This document shows, one piece after another, positions 1 to 10,032 of a stretch of 64,000 nt of DNA. The stretch covers positions 52,746,801 through 52,810,800 of the forward strand of contig NC_073629.1 of assembly GCF_029407905.1 (NCBI RefSeq), given 5' to 3'. The DNA is from Bubalus kerabau (taxonomy: Eukaryota > Chordata > Mammalia > Artiodactyla > Bovidae). A program made the translations under genes and the position numbers. Each line of letters opens with the position of its first letter. Within the stretch, counting starts at the first letter, position 1. The notes beneath the pieces were generated by a model that saw only the letters and a list, made by a program, of their open reading frames with translations, did no database searches and was not told where the DNA came from.

Positions 1-298
1 CTGACAGTGATGGATCAAGAGCAAGAAAAAGATCACTCTGTAATCATGTCTGAATATAGACTAAATATAACCATTGTCCAAGCCACAAAAAAGAGCAAAC
101 ATTTCCTTATCCTTGCTGATATGGCTGACTGCTGCTTCTTTGCTAATTATAATTTTAGCCTCTTACCAGTAGCTGATACTCAGTCACTCTGGATAGTACT
201 AACTAAAACACACAATTAAAGAATTACTTCTGCCTTCCTACAGCTTCCAATCCAGAGCAAAGTCCCTGTTCCTTGAGCCCTTCCCTGAATCACAATAT
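1..298. other. Unassigned single-copy or old-repeat DNA
   Basis: No gene was recognised. A 70-codon frame at 7-219 has no supporting features. The stretch has the texture of an old interspersed repeat, but I could not assign a family. Confidence 0.4.
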
Positions 299-657
299 TT
301 CAGTTCAGTTCAGTTGCTCAGTCGTGTCCAACTCCCTGCAACCCCATGGACTGAAGCATAACAGGCTTCCGTGTCCATCACCAACTCCCAGAGCTTTCTC
401 AAACTCATGTCCATCGAGTCGGTGATGCCATCTCATACTCTGTTGTCCTCTTCTCCTCTGGCCTTCAATCTTTCCAGCATCAGGGTCTTTTCTAGTGAGT
501 CAGTTCTTTGCATCGGGTGGCCAAAGTATTGGAGTTTCAGCTTCAGCATCAGTCTTTCCAATGAATATTCAGGACTGATATCCTTTAGGATGGACTGGTT
601 GGATCTCCTTGCAGTCCAAAGGACTTTCAAGAGTCTTCTCCAATACCACAGTTCACA
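299..657 (-). mobile_element. BovB LINE 3' fragment
   Basis: The fragment starts with the reverse-complemented BovB tail, repeats of TTCAG. It reads in the minus sense into the end of the BovB ORF, including the WRRLLK...TARRSNQSILK stretch and the LKLQYFGHPM region. It is heavily 5'-truncated and stops near 657. The ORF is frameshifted near its end, where the usual GKIEGRRR segment is garbled. It carries no catalytic domain. Confidence 0.9.
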
Positions 658-865
658 CAAATCCAAATTTCTAACACCCTGTTACTGAGATGTCATATGA
701 TTCTCTGTGGTGTACATTCTCATTGAAACAAATAATAAACCTAACTAATTCATTACAGTTGTGTTTCTAGTGATATTTTGGTGGAGGACATTGATAATAA
801 ATCTAAGACACCTGTTAAGATATCTAAGTGATAATGTCAAGTAAACAAATGAATATATTGATCTG
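658..865. other. Unassigned AT-rich spacer
   Basis: No gene was seen. It contains one copy (about 801-840) of a 40-bp sequence that recurs near 1514-1554. Confidence 0.4.
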
Positions 866-1860
866 GAATGGAGTCAAGGCTGGAGACATAAATATGTCAG
901 TTATGAGTTTATACATGAAACTTCAAATTTTGGGACTAGATGAGGTTATCCAAGCAGATTATAGATAGAGAACTGGGCTATGGGAATCTCCAACATTTCA
1001 AAGTTGTGCAGCAGAGGAAGAAGAACCAGCAAGAGACTGAGAAGGAATAACCTGTGAGGTAAGAAAGTGATGTCATAGTAATCAAGGGGAGAAAGTGTTA
1101 CAATTGAACAAAAGTGGTTAACTATAGCAAATGCTTCCCAAAAGTTAAGTAGCAAGGATACAGATGACACAGAAGTGACAATGAATTGGCAACATGGCAA
1201 TCATTAGTCTCTGGCAAGAATAGTTTCAGAGGTATAGTGAGACAGAAAGACTGAAGTGTATGAAGAGCAAAAGGTGTACAAGTGGACAAGTCTTAAGGTT
1301 TTGTTTCTTTGGTTGGTTGGTTGGTGGTTTTGTTTTTGTTTTTGGAGGGGAAGATGAAAGAAACAGGATGGTGGCTATAGTTGGTCAAATAGAGCAAGGG
1401 AAGTTTTTGGTTGTTATATTGGCTAGTAAGTGTTTATATTTTTTGTGGGAATGATGTAGTTTAAAAAAATTTGATGTTCAAGGAAAAGAAAATACCTACA
1501 GGAATCAATAATCAAGTCTAAGATGACTGTTAACATATCTAAGTGATAATGTCATTACAGAGGAGGATGAAGGAATGGCCCCAAACCATAAGGAGAGGGG
1601 ATGGACCTTTGAAAAGAACCAAGATTCCCATCCTTTTAATAGGAGGGAAAGATAGAAGATTTAATTCAGAAACAACGGTTTGTGTTTGGGTGGGAGAGTA
1701 AGATGGCTCTGACCTGATTACGTCAATTTTCTTAGTAAAATGTGAGATGAGGTCTTCATCAAGAAGGGGATATTAGAGGTTAGAAGAGAGAGAAAGTCAG
1801 AGGTATCTTCTGAGAGTGAGAAGGTGTACTGTGGAAAGATGATGATACTGCCAGCAGGGT
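866..1860 (-). mobile_element. L2 LINE relic (RT region), antisense
   Basis: The plus strand resembles reverse-complemented L2 coding sequence: GGAGACATAAATATGTCAG, then the run with AACCAGCAAGAGACTGAGAAGGA, then the AGTAAAATGTGAGATGAGGTC block. The order matches the L2 reverse-transcriptase region read backwards. It is very degraded, with no usable frame left. The junctions are approximate. Confidence 0.65.
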
Positions 1861-1940
1861 TTTATATTTGTGTTATAAGTTTATTTTATTATATTTTTTA
1901 TATTTGTGTCATAAGTTTAAAGTGAGTTCAGACAGCATAG

Positions 1941-3312
1941 TTCAGTTCAGTTCAGTCACTCAGTTGTGTCCGACTCTTTGTGACCCCATGAACCACAGCA
2001 CTCCAGGCCTCTCTGTCCATCACCAACTCCCAGAGTCCACCCAAACCCATGTCCATTGAGTCAGTGATGCCATCCAACTATATCATCCTCTGTCTTCCCC
2101 TTTTGCTGCCCTCAATCTTTCCCAACATCAGGGTCTTTTCAAATGAGTCAGCTCTTCGCATCAGGTGGCCAAAGTATTGGAGTTTCAGCTTCAACATCAG
2201 TCATTCCAATGAACACCCAGGACTGATCTTCAGGATGGACTGGTTGGATCTCCTTGCAGTCCAAGGGACTCTCAAGAGTCTTCTCCAACACCACAGTTCA
2301 AAACCATCAATTCTTCGACAGCATTTCTCATGATGTAGTTTGCATATAAGTTAAATAATCAGCCTTGACACTCCTTTTCCTTTTTGGAACCAGTCTGTTG
2401 TTCCATGTCCAGTTCTAACGGTTGCTTCCTGATCTGCATTCCAGCTTTCTTTATAGTCCAACTCTCACATCCATACATGACTACTGGAAAAACCATAGCC
2501 TTAACTAGATGGACCTTTGCTGACAAAGTAACGTCTCTGCTTTTTAATATGCTGTCTAGGTTGGTCATAACTTTTTTCCCAAGGAGTAAGCATCTTTTAA
2601 TTTCATGGCTGCAATCACCATTTGAAGTGATTTTGGAGCCCCAAAAAATAAAGTCAGTCGCTGTTTTCACTGTTTCCCCATCTATTTGCCATGAAGTGAT
2701 AGGACCGGATGCCATGATCTTAATTTTCTGAATGTTGAGCGTTAAGTCAACTTTTTCACTCTCCTCTTTTACTTTCATCAAGAGGCTCTTTAGTTCCTCT
2801 TCACTTTCTCCCATAAGGGTAGTGTCATCTGCATATCTGAGGTTATTGATATTTCTTCCGGCAATCTTGATTCCAGCTTGTGCTTCCTCCAGCCCAGCGT
2901 TTCTCATGATGTACTCTGCATATAAGTTAAATAAGCAGGGTGACAATATACAGCCTTAACATACTCCTTTTCCTATTTGGAACCAGTCTGTTGGTCCATG
3001 TCCATTCTAACTGTTGTTTCCTGACCTGCATACAGGCTTCTCAAGAGGCAGGTCAGGTGGTCTGGTATTCCCATTTCTTTCAGAAATTTCCACAGTTTAT
3101 TGTGATCCACACAGTCAAAGGCTTTGGCATAGTCAATAAAGCAGAAATAGATGTTTTTCTGGAACTCTCTTGCTTTTTTCGACGATCCAGCGGATGTTGG
3201 CAATTTGATCTCTGGTTCCTCTGCCTTTTCTAAAATCAGCTTAAACGTCTGGAAGTTCATGGTTCATCTATTGCTGGAGCCTGGCTTGGAGAATTTGGAG
3301 CATTACTTTACT
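1941..3312 (-). mobile_element. BovB LINE, 5'-truncated, internally rearranged
   Basis: This 1.37-kb BovB begins at the TTCAG tail and ends at a 5' truncation upstream of RT motif A. ACAGCATAG occurs at both edges (1932-1940 and 3313-3321), a likely target-site duplication. An inserted 121-bp block (2319-2439) is a second copy of internal BovB sequence that also lies at about 2895-3031, so the element is chimeric. The body carries the YADD box at 2824-2835. Confidence 0.93.
2359..3260 (-). pseudogene. BovB reverse transcriptase fragment (dead)
   Basis: Two minus-strand frames carry the RT core. The frame at 2973-3260 has motif A (FIDYAKAFD) followed by DHLTCLLRSLYAGQ. The frame at 2359-2946 has CLFNLYAEYIMRN, then YADD, then the thumb-like segment up to VMYGCESWTIKK. 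The second frame ends in an alien tail, QIRKQPLELDMEQQTGSKK, which is the duplicated upstream block read in another frame. There is no endonuclease and no start, so it cannot encode a working enzyme. Confidence 0.85.
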
Positions 3313-3996
3313 ACAGCATAGCATTATGTTTATTTTCTCAAGTAAACGTCAGTCAAGAGAATGCAAATGTGGAAAGGTATGGTTGGATTTAAGTAAGGAT
3401 GAGTATCACACAGAAAGGAGCAAGGTGTTTATGAGGAAATGATTGTAATGCTGCACAACTAAGTCTTTGGGAGGTGAAAGGGAAAGGTTTTAGGAAGATA
3501 TCAGATTGTGATAAATAGACTGATGGGCCAATCAGTCAGTAGATAAATGAGAAGTGCTGGGAACAATGAACTGGAACTCTCTGTAGTGTAAGGGTTGGTA
3601 TATTGGAGGTATAAGGTTGAGTTAGAAAGACAGAGATAGTATGTTGTGTGTGGAATGGTGAAAACTTGGATTTCAGACATACGAGCATTCCAGAAGGTAA
3701 TTAAATTTTCTAGAGGAAAAGCTGTGTTTTGGTATGAAAAGACCAAATTATCCCCATTCCAAACCCATGCTCAGGCTCAGTTATTTTCTCTAATCCAATT
3801 TCTCCCCCAATCTCATTACCTCCACCATAGTTTGGCCCCAGGGAGGGAACACAGCCCCACCCATCAACAGAAAATTGGTTTGAAAGATTTACTGAGCAGG
3901 GCCCTGCCCATCAGAACAAGATCCAGTTTCACCTCAGTCAGTCTCTCCCATTAGAAAGCACCATAAGCCTCTTATCCAAACAGAATGGATCTTTTG
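3313..3996. other. No recognised gene or repeat
   Basis: Frames at 3501-3746 (minus) and 3646-3954 (plus) lack recognisable domains. I see no strong repeat match. Confidence 0.35.
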
Positions 3997-4025
3997 TTGG
4001 ATAAGATCTTTTGGATCTTATCCAA
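3997..4025. repeat. Perfect 12-bp hairpin at a BovB junction
   Basis: TTGGATAAGATC, a 5-nt loop, then GATCTTATCCAA form a perfect inverted repeat. A further direct copy of CTTATCCAA lies at 3971-3979. The hairpin abuts the left edge of the plus-strand BovB fragment, so it may be an integration or repair scar. Confidence 0.7.
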
Positions 4026-4560
4026 AATGATCTCTGTTCATTTCCAAGGCAAACCATTCAATATCACAGTAATCCTAAGTCTATGCCCTGACCAGTAATG
4101 CTGAAGAAGCTGAAGTTGAATGGTTCTATGAAGATCTATAAGACCTTTTAGAACTAACACACAAAGTCCTTTTCATTATAAAAGACTAAGACGTCCTTTT
4201 CATTATAGGGGACTGGAATGCAAAAGTAGGAAGTCAAGAAACACCTGGAGTAACAGGCAAATTTGGCCTTGGAATACAGAATGAAGCAGGGCAAAGACTA
4301 AAAGAGCTTTGCCAAGAAAATGCACTGGTCATAGCAAACACCCTCTTCCAACAACACAAGAGAAGACTCTACACATGGACATCACCAGATGGTCAACACC
4401 GAAATCAAATTGATTATATTCTTTGCAGCCAAAGATGGAGAAGCTCTATACAGTCAACAAAAACAAGACCAGGAGCTGACTGTGGCTCAGACCATGAACT
4501 CCTTATTACCAAATTCAGACTTAAATTGAAGAAGGTAGGGAAAACCACTAGACCATTCAG
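4026..4560 (+). mobile_element. BovB endonuclease-domain fragment
   Basis: In plus sense this encodes part of the BovB APE-type endonuclease. GDWNAKVGSQE lies near 4209-4240, RRLYTWTSPDGQHRNQIDYI follows, and the catalytic SDH triad codons TCAGACCAT are at 4487-4495. A stop and a small duplication of GTCCTTTTCATTATA (near 4167-4208) break the frame. Neither the 5' end nor the 3' tail of BovB is present, so this is an internal fragment, probably left by a deletion or a rearrangement. Confidence 0.88.
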
Positions 4561-4573
4561 CACATAGGTGCAA

Positions 4574-4670
4574 GAAAGAAATGCAGAATCTCAGCCCCAC
4601 CCCATATCTCCTGAATCAGAACCTACAGTGGACTGTAGGGATCCTGGGTGATTTGTGTAATGTTTGAGGC
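4574..4670. mobile_element. MER5-like hAT relic
   Basis: The block around CAGCCCCACCCC...CTGAATCAGAACCT and a weak CTGGGTGATTTGTGTAATG arm resemble MER5-type non-autonomous hAT-Charlie elements. It is short and degraded. Confidence 0.5.
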
Positions 4671-4689
4671 CTCACAATCACGGGTTTAT

Positions 4690-4865
4690 AGCACAGGTTG
4701 TCAACCTTAGCTGCACATTAGAATCACCTAAGAAACCGTTAAAAATCTGGAAGCACAAACCATTTACCTCAGTATTTCTAGGAGTAGGGTCTAAGCATCA
4801 GATTCTTTTAAAACTCCCTATTTTACTTCAGTGTGCAGCAAGGGTGAATAATCTCATTAGTGGGG
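4690..4865 (+). mobile_element. MER5-type hAT-Charlie relic
   Basis: GTTGTCAACCTTAGCTGCAC and ATTAGAATCACCTAAG at the left are mirrored by CAGTGTGCAGCAAGGGTGAA at the right. These are the two ends of a MER5-class short DNA transposon, nearly complete. Confidence 0.75.
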
Positions 4866-5288
4866 TTCAAACTTCTTGGACACCAGGCAATCTGTGGTTA
4901 AGTTCCAAATGATTATAGACAACTAGCATGGGGGAAAACCAGGCGCCCACCACTTAAGTAGATATTTAATATGAGTTGAGTAGAGTCTCTCACTCTGGGA
5001 AGAATGAAGAGCCCTGCATAGTTGTACAGTTGATGCAGAATAAGTTCCCAGCACGACTTCCAAATAATTCTGTTCATCATATCTCTGTATGGAGGTACCT
5101 ACTAATGGAAAAAAAGAAAAGGAAAAAAGAAAGAAAGAAACACTTAGTGTATAAAAATGAAAAGTTATGGGAAGTTTTATCCTCTCCCCACTTATTTTCT
5201 TGTGTCCACTATTAAGCTGAGAAGTTGAGGCACTCTCCTAGAAACTCCTCAAAGATAAATATTGTAGGATGCTAATAAAACAGTTACA
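4866..5288. other. No gene; A-rich tract
   Basis: Only an A-rich segment (5106-5140, with AAAG repeats) stands out. The frame at 4976-5215 runs through it and has no domain. Confidence 0.4.
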
Positions 5289-5716
5289 ATTAACCTTCTA
5301 ACAACACAGGTTTGAACTGTGTGAGTTCACTTATATCAGGATTAGTTAGCTCAGCTGGTAAAGAATCCCCCTGCAGTGTGGGAGACCTGGGTTCGATCCC
5401 TGTTTGGGAAGATCCCCTGGAGGAAGGCATGGCAACCCACACCAGTATTCTTGCCTGGATAATTCCCATGGATAGAGGAGCCTGGTGGACTACAGTCCAG
5501 GGGGTTGAAAAGAGTCAAACAAGACTGAGTGATTACACATGCACAGTACTATAGGATCTGAAGTTGTCTTAATCCTCAGATGCGCTGTGTGCTGTGCTCA
5601 GATGTAGAACCATGATTATGTAGGAACTGTGGGTACAGAGGGCCTGCTGTAAAGAATTTTGGATTGCACAAAGGGTCAGCACCCCTAACCCTGTGTTGTT
5701 CAAAGGTCGACTGTAT
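5289..5716 (+). mobile_element. MER8-like Tigger MITE split by Bov-tA
   Basis: The left arm (AACAACACAGGTTTGAACTG) and right arm (GTCAGCACCCCTAACCCTG...GTTGTTCAAAGGTCGACTG) are the inverted ends of a MER8-type TcMar-Tigger element. The Bov-tA at 5345-5545 separates the arms, so the MITE is older. Confidence 0.75.
5345..5545 (+). mobile_element. Bov-tA SINE
   Basis: The tRNA-Glu-like head carries GTTCGATCCCTG (B-box region) and is followed by the Bov-A tail, from GATCCCCTGGAGGAAGGCAT to the ACTACAGTCCAGGGG and AAGACTGAGTGA motifs. It is inserted inside a MER8-like element. Confidence 0.9.
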
Positions 5717-5755
5717 ATAGCTTTTGAATATAAATAAAAACTGTCTCAGGGTAGT

Positions 5756-6142
5756 TGTTATGGACTGAATGTTTATGCCTCTCTCCCCTTCACATGTTGA
5801 TACTGAAACCTAATCCCTCAAATTGGCGATATTAGGAGATGGGGCCTTTGGAAAGTGATTAGGCAATGAGGACAGAGCATCATGAGTGGGATTAGGGCTC
5901 TTACATAGGAAACCTCAGAGAGCTGCCTCACCTCTTTTGCTGGTGGGGCACGGAGCAATGGTCATAGATATAGATACTGTAGTTCTTGTCTGTGAACTAG
6001 GAAGCGTGTTCTCGCCAGACATTCAATCTGTCTGAATCTTGATCTTGGACTTTCCAAGCCTCCAGAACTGTGAGAAATAAATGTTGTTTAAGCCACATAA
6101 TCTATGATTTTTTTTTTATAGCAGCCCGAGTGGACTAAGAAA
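5756..6142 (+). mobile_element. MLT1-like MaLR solo LTR
   Basis: It starts TGTTATGGACTGAATGTTTA, continues with GGAGATGGGGCCTTTGG and ATGAGTGGGATTAG, and ends with CCTCCAGAACTGTGAGAAAT and AGCAGCCCGAGTGGACTAAG. This is the layout of an MLT1-class mammalian LTR. There is no internal viral sequence, so it is an old solo LTR. Confidence 0.8.
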
Positions 6143-6223
6143 TAGGTAAATGAAATAAGCCTACATGCTATAAAATAAAATCATAGATATTCATTGTAAA
6201 ATACACATAGGACAAAACATTTC

Positions 6224-6368
6224 GAGTTTCATGGGGGAAAAAATGTTTATTTCAAAAATAAAATTATAGGGAATTCCCTGGCAGTTCAGTGGTTAGAGTT
6301 TCATGGGGGAAAAAAATGTTTATTTCAAAAATAAAATTATAGGGAATTCCCTGGCAGTTCAGTGGTTA
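6224..6368 (+). repeat. Near-perfect tandem duplication, 72/73 bp
   Basis: Unit 1 (6224-6295) and unit 2 (6296-6368) are identical except for one extra A in an A-run. Each starts GAGTTTCATGGGGG and ends GCAGTTCAGTGGTTA. The unit joins flanking DNA to the first 30 or so bases of a CHR SINE, so the duplication came after the SINE insertion and looks recent. Confidence 0.95.
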
Positions 6369-6470
6369 GGATTCCACGATTTCACTGCCAAGAGCTAAGG
6401 GTCAGTCCCTGATCAGGGAACTAAGATCCTGCAAGCCGCATGATGCAGCCAAAAATAAATAAATAAAATC
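6342..6470 (+). mobile_element. CHR-type SINE
   Basis: GGGAATTCCCTGGCAGTTCA begins the tRNA-derived head. CCCTGATCAGGGAACTAAGA and CGCATGATGCAGCC follow, then an AAATAAAT tail. This cetartiodactyl SINE has its first part duplicated upstream (see the tandem duplication). Confidence 0.85.
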
Positions 6471-6790
6471 ATAAATTATTTAAAAGTCAAAGAGCTGTCC
6501 ATGAGTTGACTCTGAAACTGCCATAGAACAGAAAGGGAATTTTGAAACACACAAAGGTCCATGAATGAACTGAAGTTAATTAGCAATTTGGGAGAGAAAA
6601 ATAACTGCCTTGCAAAATCGTTATATACAGATTAAATAGGTTAGCCTCACACACATGCATCCATAGCATCTTGTATTCATTCTTGTATCACACTGTGTTA
6701 TAACTGCTTGCTAATGTCAGTCTTCCTCATTAGACTTGTTGTCTCTGTTATGATATGGACAAGGGTTGTCTTAAACATGCTCTCTCACAC
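6471..6790. other. No recognised feature
   Basis: AT-rich DNA with no convincing gene or repeat. Confidence 0.35.
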
Positions 6791-6794
6791 TGGG

Positions 6795-6995
6795 CTGACA
6801 GGGTGAGCATGGGCAAGTTACTTAACTTTTCTGGGATTTAGTTGCTTCATTTACACAATGAGAATAGTAAGAGTATCTATTAATACTTCACAGAATTGTT
6901 GCTCAGGTCAATGAAATAATAAATGTATTATATAGAACAGTGCCTGGCATAGTGTGTTAGTATTAGCCAGGATGACGACAATGGTGATGAAATTC
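6795..6995 (+). mobile_element. MIR SINE
   Basis: GCATGGGCAAGTTACTTAAC, then TTGCTTCATTTACACAATGA, then GAACAGTGCCTGGCATAG follow the MIR core and 3' part in order. Confidence 0.8.
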
Positions 6996-7084
6996 CCTAG
7001 ATAGTACTTGACATGTATTAAGTAGGTCAGTAAATATTTGTCAAAGGTTATTGAATTTGTCAAATAAATGAATGAATAGAATGG

Positions 7085-7460
7085 AATAAGTGCATAGAGG
7101 AAGGAGTTATTAATTCTGAATCAGAAAACTTTTTCCAGGGGGAATTGAAATCCAAGCTGGGTTTTGAAAATTCGATAGAAGTTCCCCAGTGATGGGGGGA
7201 AGAAGAGGCATTCTCTTAGACTAAGAGGACTGTTCAGGAAACTGTAAGTTGTTTGGTATTATTTCAGCACAAATAGAGGAAGATTGGTAGGAGAAAAGCT
7301 AAAGAGTAAACAGGAACCTCATCATGAGGTTTCTTGCGTGCTATTCTCAAAATATGGGCAATAGAGAGCTAGTAAAGAAAATGGGCAGGGGTGGGGAGAG
7401 AAATAAACGAGTTATATAAGATCACTTAGGAGAGAGAGTAGAAGATAAACTAAAGGAGGA
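7085..7460 (-). mobile_element. Probable L2 3' relic, antisense
   Basis: The order AGCTGGGTTTTGAAAATTCG, a GGCATTCTCTTAG block, then GGAAACTGTAAGTTGTTTGG resembles the antisense L2 3' region. It is divergent, so only moderately supported. Confidence 0.45.
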
Positions 7461-8470
7461 AAAGGCTATAAGCAATGTGAGCTTTTCAGTAAATGTTTAG
7501 AGAATGAGTGAGCGAGAGTGAAAACTTGAAATAGGCGATCTAAAATGGTCTTTTTATGGAAAAGTTTCAAAATGAATTTATTCCTACTTGAGGCTTTATG
7601 CTGCACTCAAGCCCCTTCTATTTTGTTTGTGCTTATTCCTCTTTGAAAGACGTTGAAAGGAGATACACAGCTAGTTTGTTTATAAACTAAAAGTTTACAA
7701 GAAAGCAAAAGTAACAGCTCTGCTTTCATCACTGCTGATGTGACCACAAAAATGTTATTTCTAGTGTTGCCAAATGTGGTCTCCTTCACAGGAGAAAAGA
7801 GCTGAAGCAGTAATAACTAGGTCAGTGATTTTAGTGTATGGATGTAAGAACAAATTAGCCAGTGAGGAAGGCATCCCTTCTTGTGTAGCCATTTTGGAGG
7901 GAAGTAGTTAGTGAGCAGTGGAGCCCTGTGGGGAGAAGGGGTTGGAGAGGGGACAGCCTGAGCCCTGGGCACAGGAGGAACTTCCGAAGTATATTCTTCT
8001 TGTCTGGGTGTCCGATTGAAACTCGATTCTGTCTTTTTTTTTTTTTTTTTTGCTTTTCCCTGAAGATGAGCATTAGTAGCAGTCAAAGTAACAGTCCAGG
8101 AAAGGTCACTTACAAGGGACTTGCCTCCAGACACATCTCTCCTGTGAGAAAACACCTAAAACAAGAGAATATGCTGCTCTGGAGTTCGTGGTGGGAGAAT
8201 ATGAACAAGCAGAGCAGATACTCCCTGTATATAGGTGCTAGATCACAAAAAGGCTGACACGTGGTGGCTTTTTTTTTTTTTTTTTTTTGCTTGCTGTGGC
8301 TCAAATAAAAATTTGTTTTGAAAAACCTGGTGGATAGTTGAAAGAAAATTGGGATAAATGGTTCCAACACCCCCTCCCCCGACCTGCCGAACTCAGGGTC
8401 CAGCTCTAGTTGAGGTAGGTGGATAATGTTTAAGCTTAGTCTTCAACTGGAATGGTGAGAGAGAGAGAGA
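7461..8470. other. No gene; two poly-T tracts
   Basis: The stretch holds T-runs near 8034-8051 and 8270-8288, and a (GA)n tract near 8457-8470. Frames at 7817-8155 (minus) and 7928-8257 (plus) run through the poly-T and lack domains. Confidence 0.4.
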
Positions 8471-8670
8471 AGTTGCTCAGTCGTGTCCGACTCTTTGCGA
8501 CCCCATGGACTGTAGCTGACTAAGCTCCTGCATCCATGGGATTTTCCGGACAAGAATACTGGAGTGGGTTGCCATTTCCTTCTCCAAGGGATCTTCCCGA
8601 TCCAGGGATCGAACCCAGGTCTCCCGCACTGCAGGCAGACTCTTTACCATCTGAGCCACCAGGGAAGCCT
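8471..8670 (-). mobile_element. Bov-tA SINE, near complete
   Basis: It reads in antisense from AGTTGCTCAGTCGTGTCCGA to ATCTGAGCCACCAGGGAAGC. The tRNA-like head (GATCGAACCCAGGTCTCCCG) is well preserved, so the copy is fairly young. A 60-codon frame across it is incidental. Confidence 0.93.
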
Positions 8671-8899
8671 GAATGTTAAGAGAAATGGATATTTATAGGT
8701 AAAACAACACAGTAGTGGCATCAAGGGATAAATTCTAGCAACTGAACGTGGGGCCTCTCCTTTCATCCAAGCATCCTAAATAGAAATTAAGAAAGTTTAA
8801 TAGCAATTCAATAAGAGAAAACCTCTAAGAATTCCCTTTTAATCTCATTTGATATATGTTTGAATTATCGGTATAAGAGAAAGGCTATATTGGATAGGG
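8671..8899. other. No recognised feature
   Basis: Nothing recognisable. Confidence 0.35.
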
Positions 8900-9112
8900 G
8901 CTGTCACTAGGCACTCAATCAGGCCCTGTAGTAAGACCTATATATGTGCTATCTCATTAATTCTTTAACTCCTGAAACTGTTTTATGGCCTAGGAAAATG
9001 AGCTTTAGAAAAGACTAAGTAAATTGCTGACAACAACCAGTTAGTAAGTAGCAGAGCTGGAATTTGAATCTAGGACTCTGATTACAAAGGTCTTGGTTTA
9101 TGTTAGACCTCA
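8900..9112 (-). mobile_element. MIR SINE
   Basis: Antisense MIR order: TAGGCACTCAATCAGGCCCT, GTGCTATCTCATTAATTCTT, then AGTTAGTAAGTAGCAGAGCT and GGAATTTGAATCTAGGACTC. Confidence 0.8.
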
Positions 9113-9192
9113 ACTATATTTAAAACAAAAAATTTTATTGTGGTAAAATACACATAACCTTAAACATTTTAACCATTTTTAAGCATGCAATT

Positions 9193-9293
9193 TTTGCCTG
9201 GGAAGTCCCATGGACAGACGAGCCTGGAGGGCTATAGCCTGTGCGGTCACAAAAGAGTTTGACACAGCTTAGCAACTAAAACAACAACAACAA
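9193..9293 (+). mobile_element. Bov-A-type SINE fragment
   Basis: TGCCTGGGAAGTCCCATGGA leads into GAGCCTGGAGGGCTA and ends in AACAACAACAA. It is the tail half of a Bov SINE, inserted in the L1. Confidence 0.85.
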
Positions 9294-9843
9294 ACAAATT
9301 CAGTGGCATTAAGTCCATATCATTGTGCAGCATCACCACCGTCCATTTTCAGAACTCTTTTTTATCTTGCAAAATGGAAACTCTATAACCACCAAATAGT
9401 AACTTCCCATTCCTTGTTTCTCTTAACCCCTGGAAACCATCATTCTACTTTGTCTCTCTGAATTTGACTACTCTAGGTACCATACGGAAGAGGAATCATA
9501 CAGCATCAGTCTTTTTGTGCCTGATATTTCACTAAGCCTAATATCCTTAATGTTCATCCATGTTGTAGAATACGTCAGAATTTCCTTCCTTTTGTGGATG
9601 AATAATATTCCATTGTAGGCATACCTTACATTTTTATTATTTATTAATTGATCAGTGGACACTGAAAATTTCCCCACATTTTAGCTATTGTAAATAATAC
9701 TGCTATAAACTTGGGTGTACAAATATGTTTTCAAGACCTTTTCATTTCCTTGGGATATTTACCCAGAAGAGAAATTGCTGGCTTATATGGCAATTCTATT
9801 TTTAATTATTTGAGTTTTTCATACAGTTTGCCACAGCAGCTGA

Positions 9844-10005
9844 CTCAGGTTCAATCCTTCAGTCAGGATGATCCCCTGGAGGAGGGCATGGTAGCCCACA
9901 CCAGTATTCTTGCCTGGAGAATCCCATGGACCAAAGAGCCTGGCAGGCTACAGTCTATAGGGTTGCAAAGAGTCTGGTATGACTGAAGCAACTGAGCATG
10001 CATAT
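9844..10005 (+). mobile_element. Bov-tA SINE, head-truncated
   Basis: GGTTCAATCCTTCAGTCAGG is a worn tRNA-like head. GATCCCCTGGAGGAGGGCAT and the remaining Bov tail follow, ending at CAACTGAGCATGCATATA. The L1 sequence resumes directly after it. Confidence 0.88.
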
Positions 10006-10032
10006 ACCGTTTTACAATCCCATCAATAGTGC

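Larger units (their letters stand above)
9116..10032 (-). mobile_element. Old L1 3' end with two Bov SINE insertions
   Basis: Antisense L1 sequence: TTATTGTGGTAAAATACACA, CAGCATCACCACCGTCCATT, GATATTTCACTAAGCCTAAT, TTTACCCAGAAGAGAAATTG, then ACCGTTTTACAATCCCATCA. Two Bov-derived SINE fragments interrupt it (9193-9293 and 9844-10005), and a BovB abuts its right side. Confidence 0.85.

Noticed and set aside
7817..8257. Overlapping frames across poly-T as a small protein
   Set aside because: The lysine/phenylalanine runs come from the homopolymer, and nothing else supports coding.
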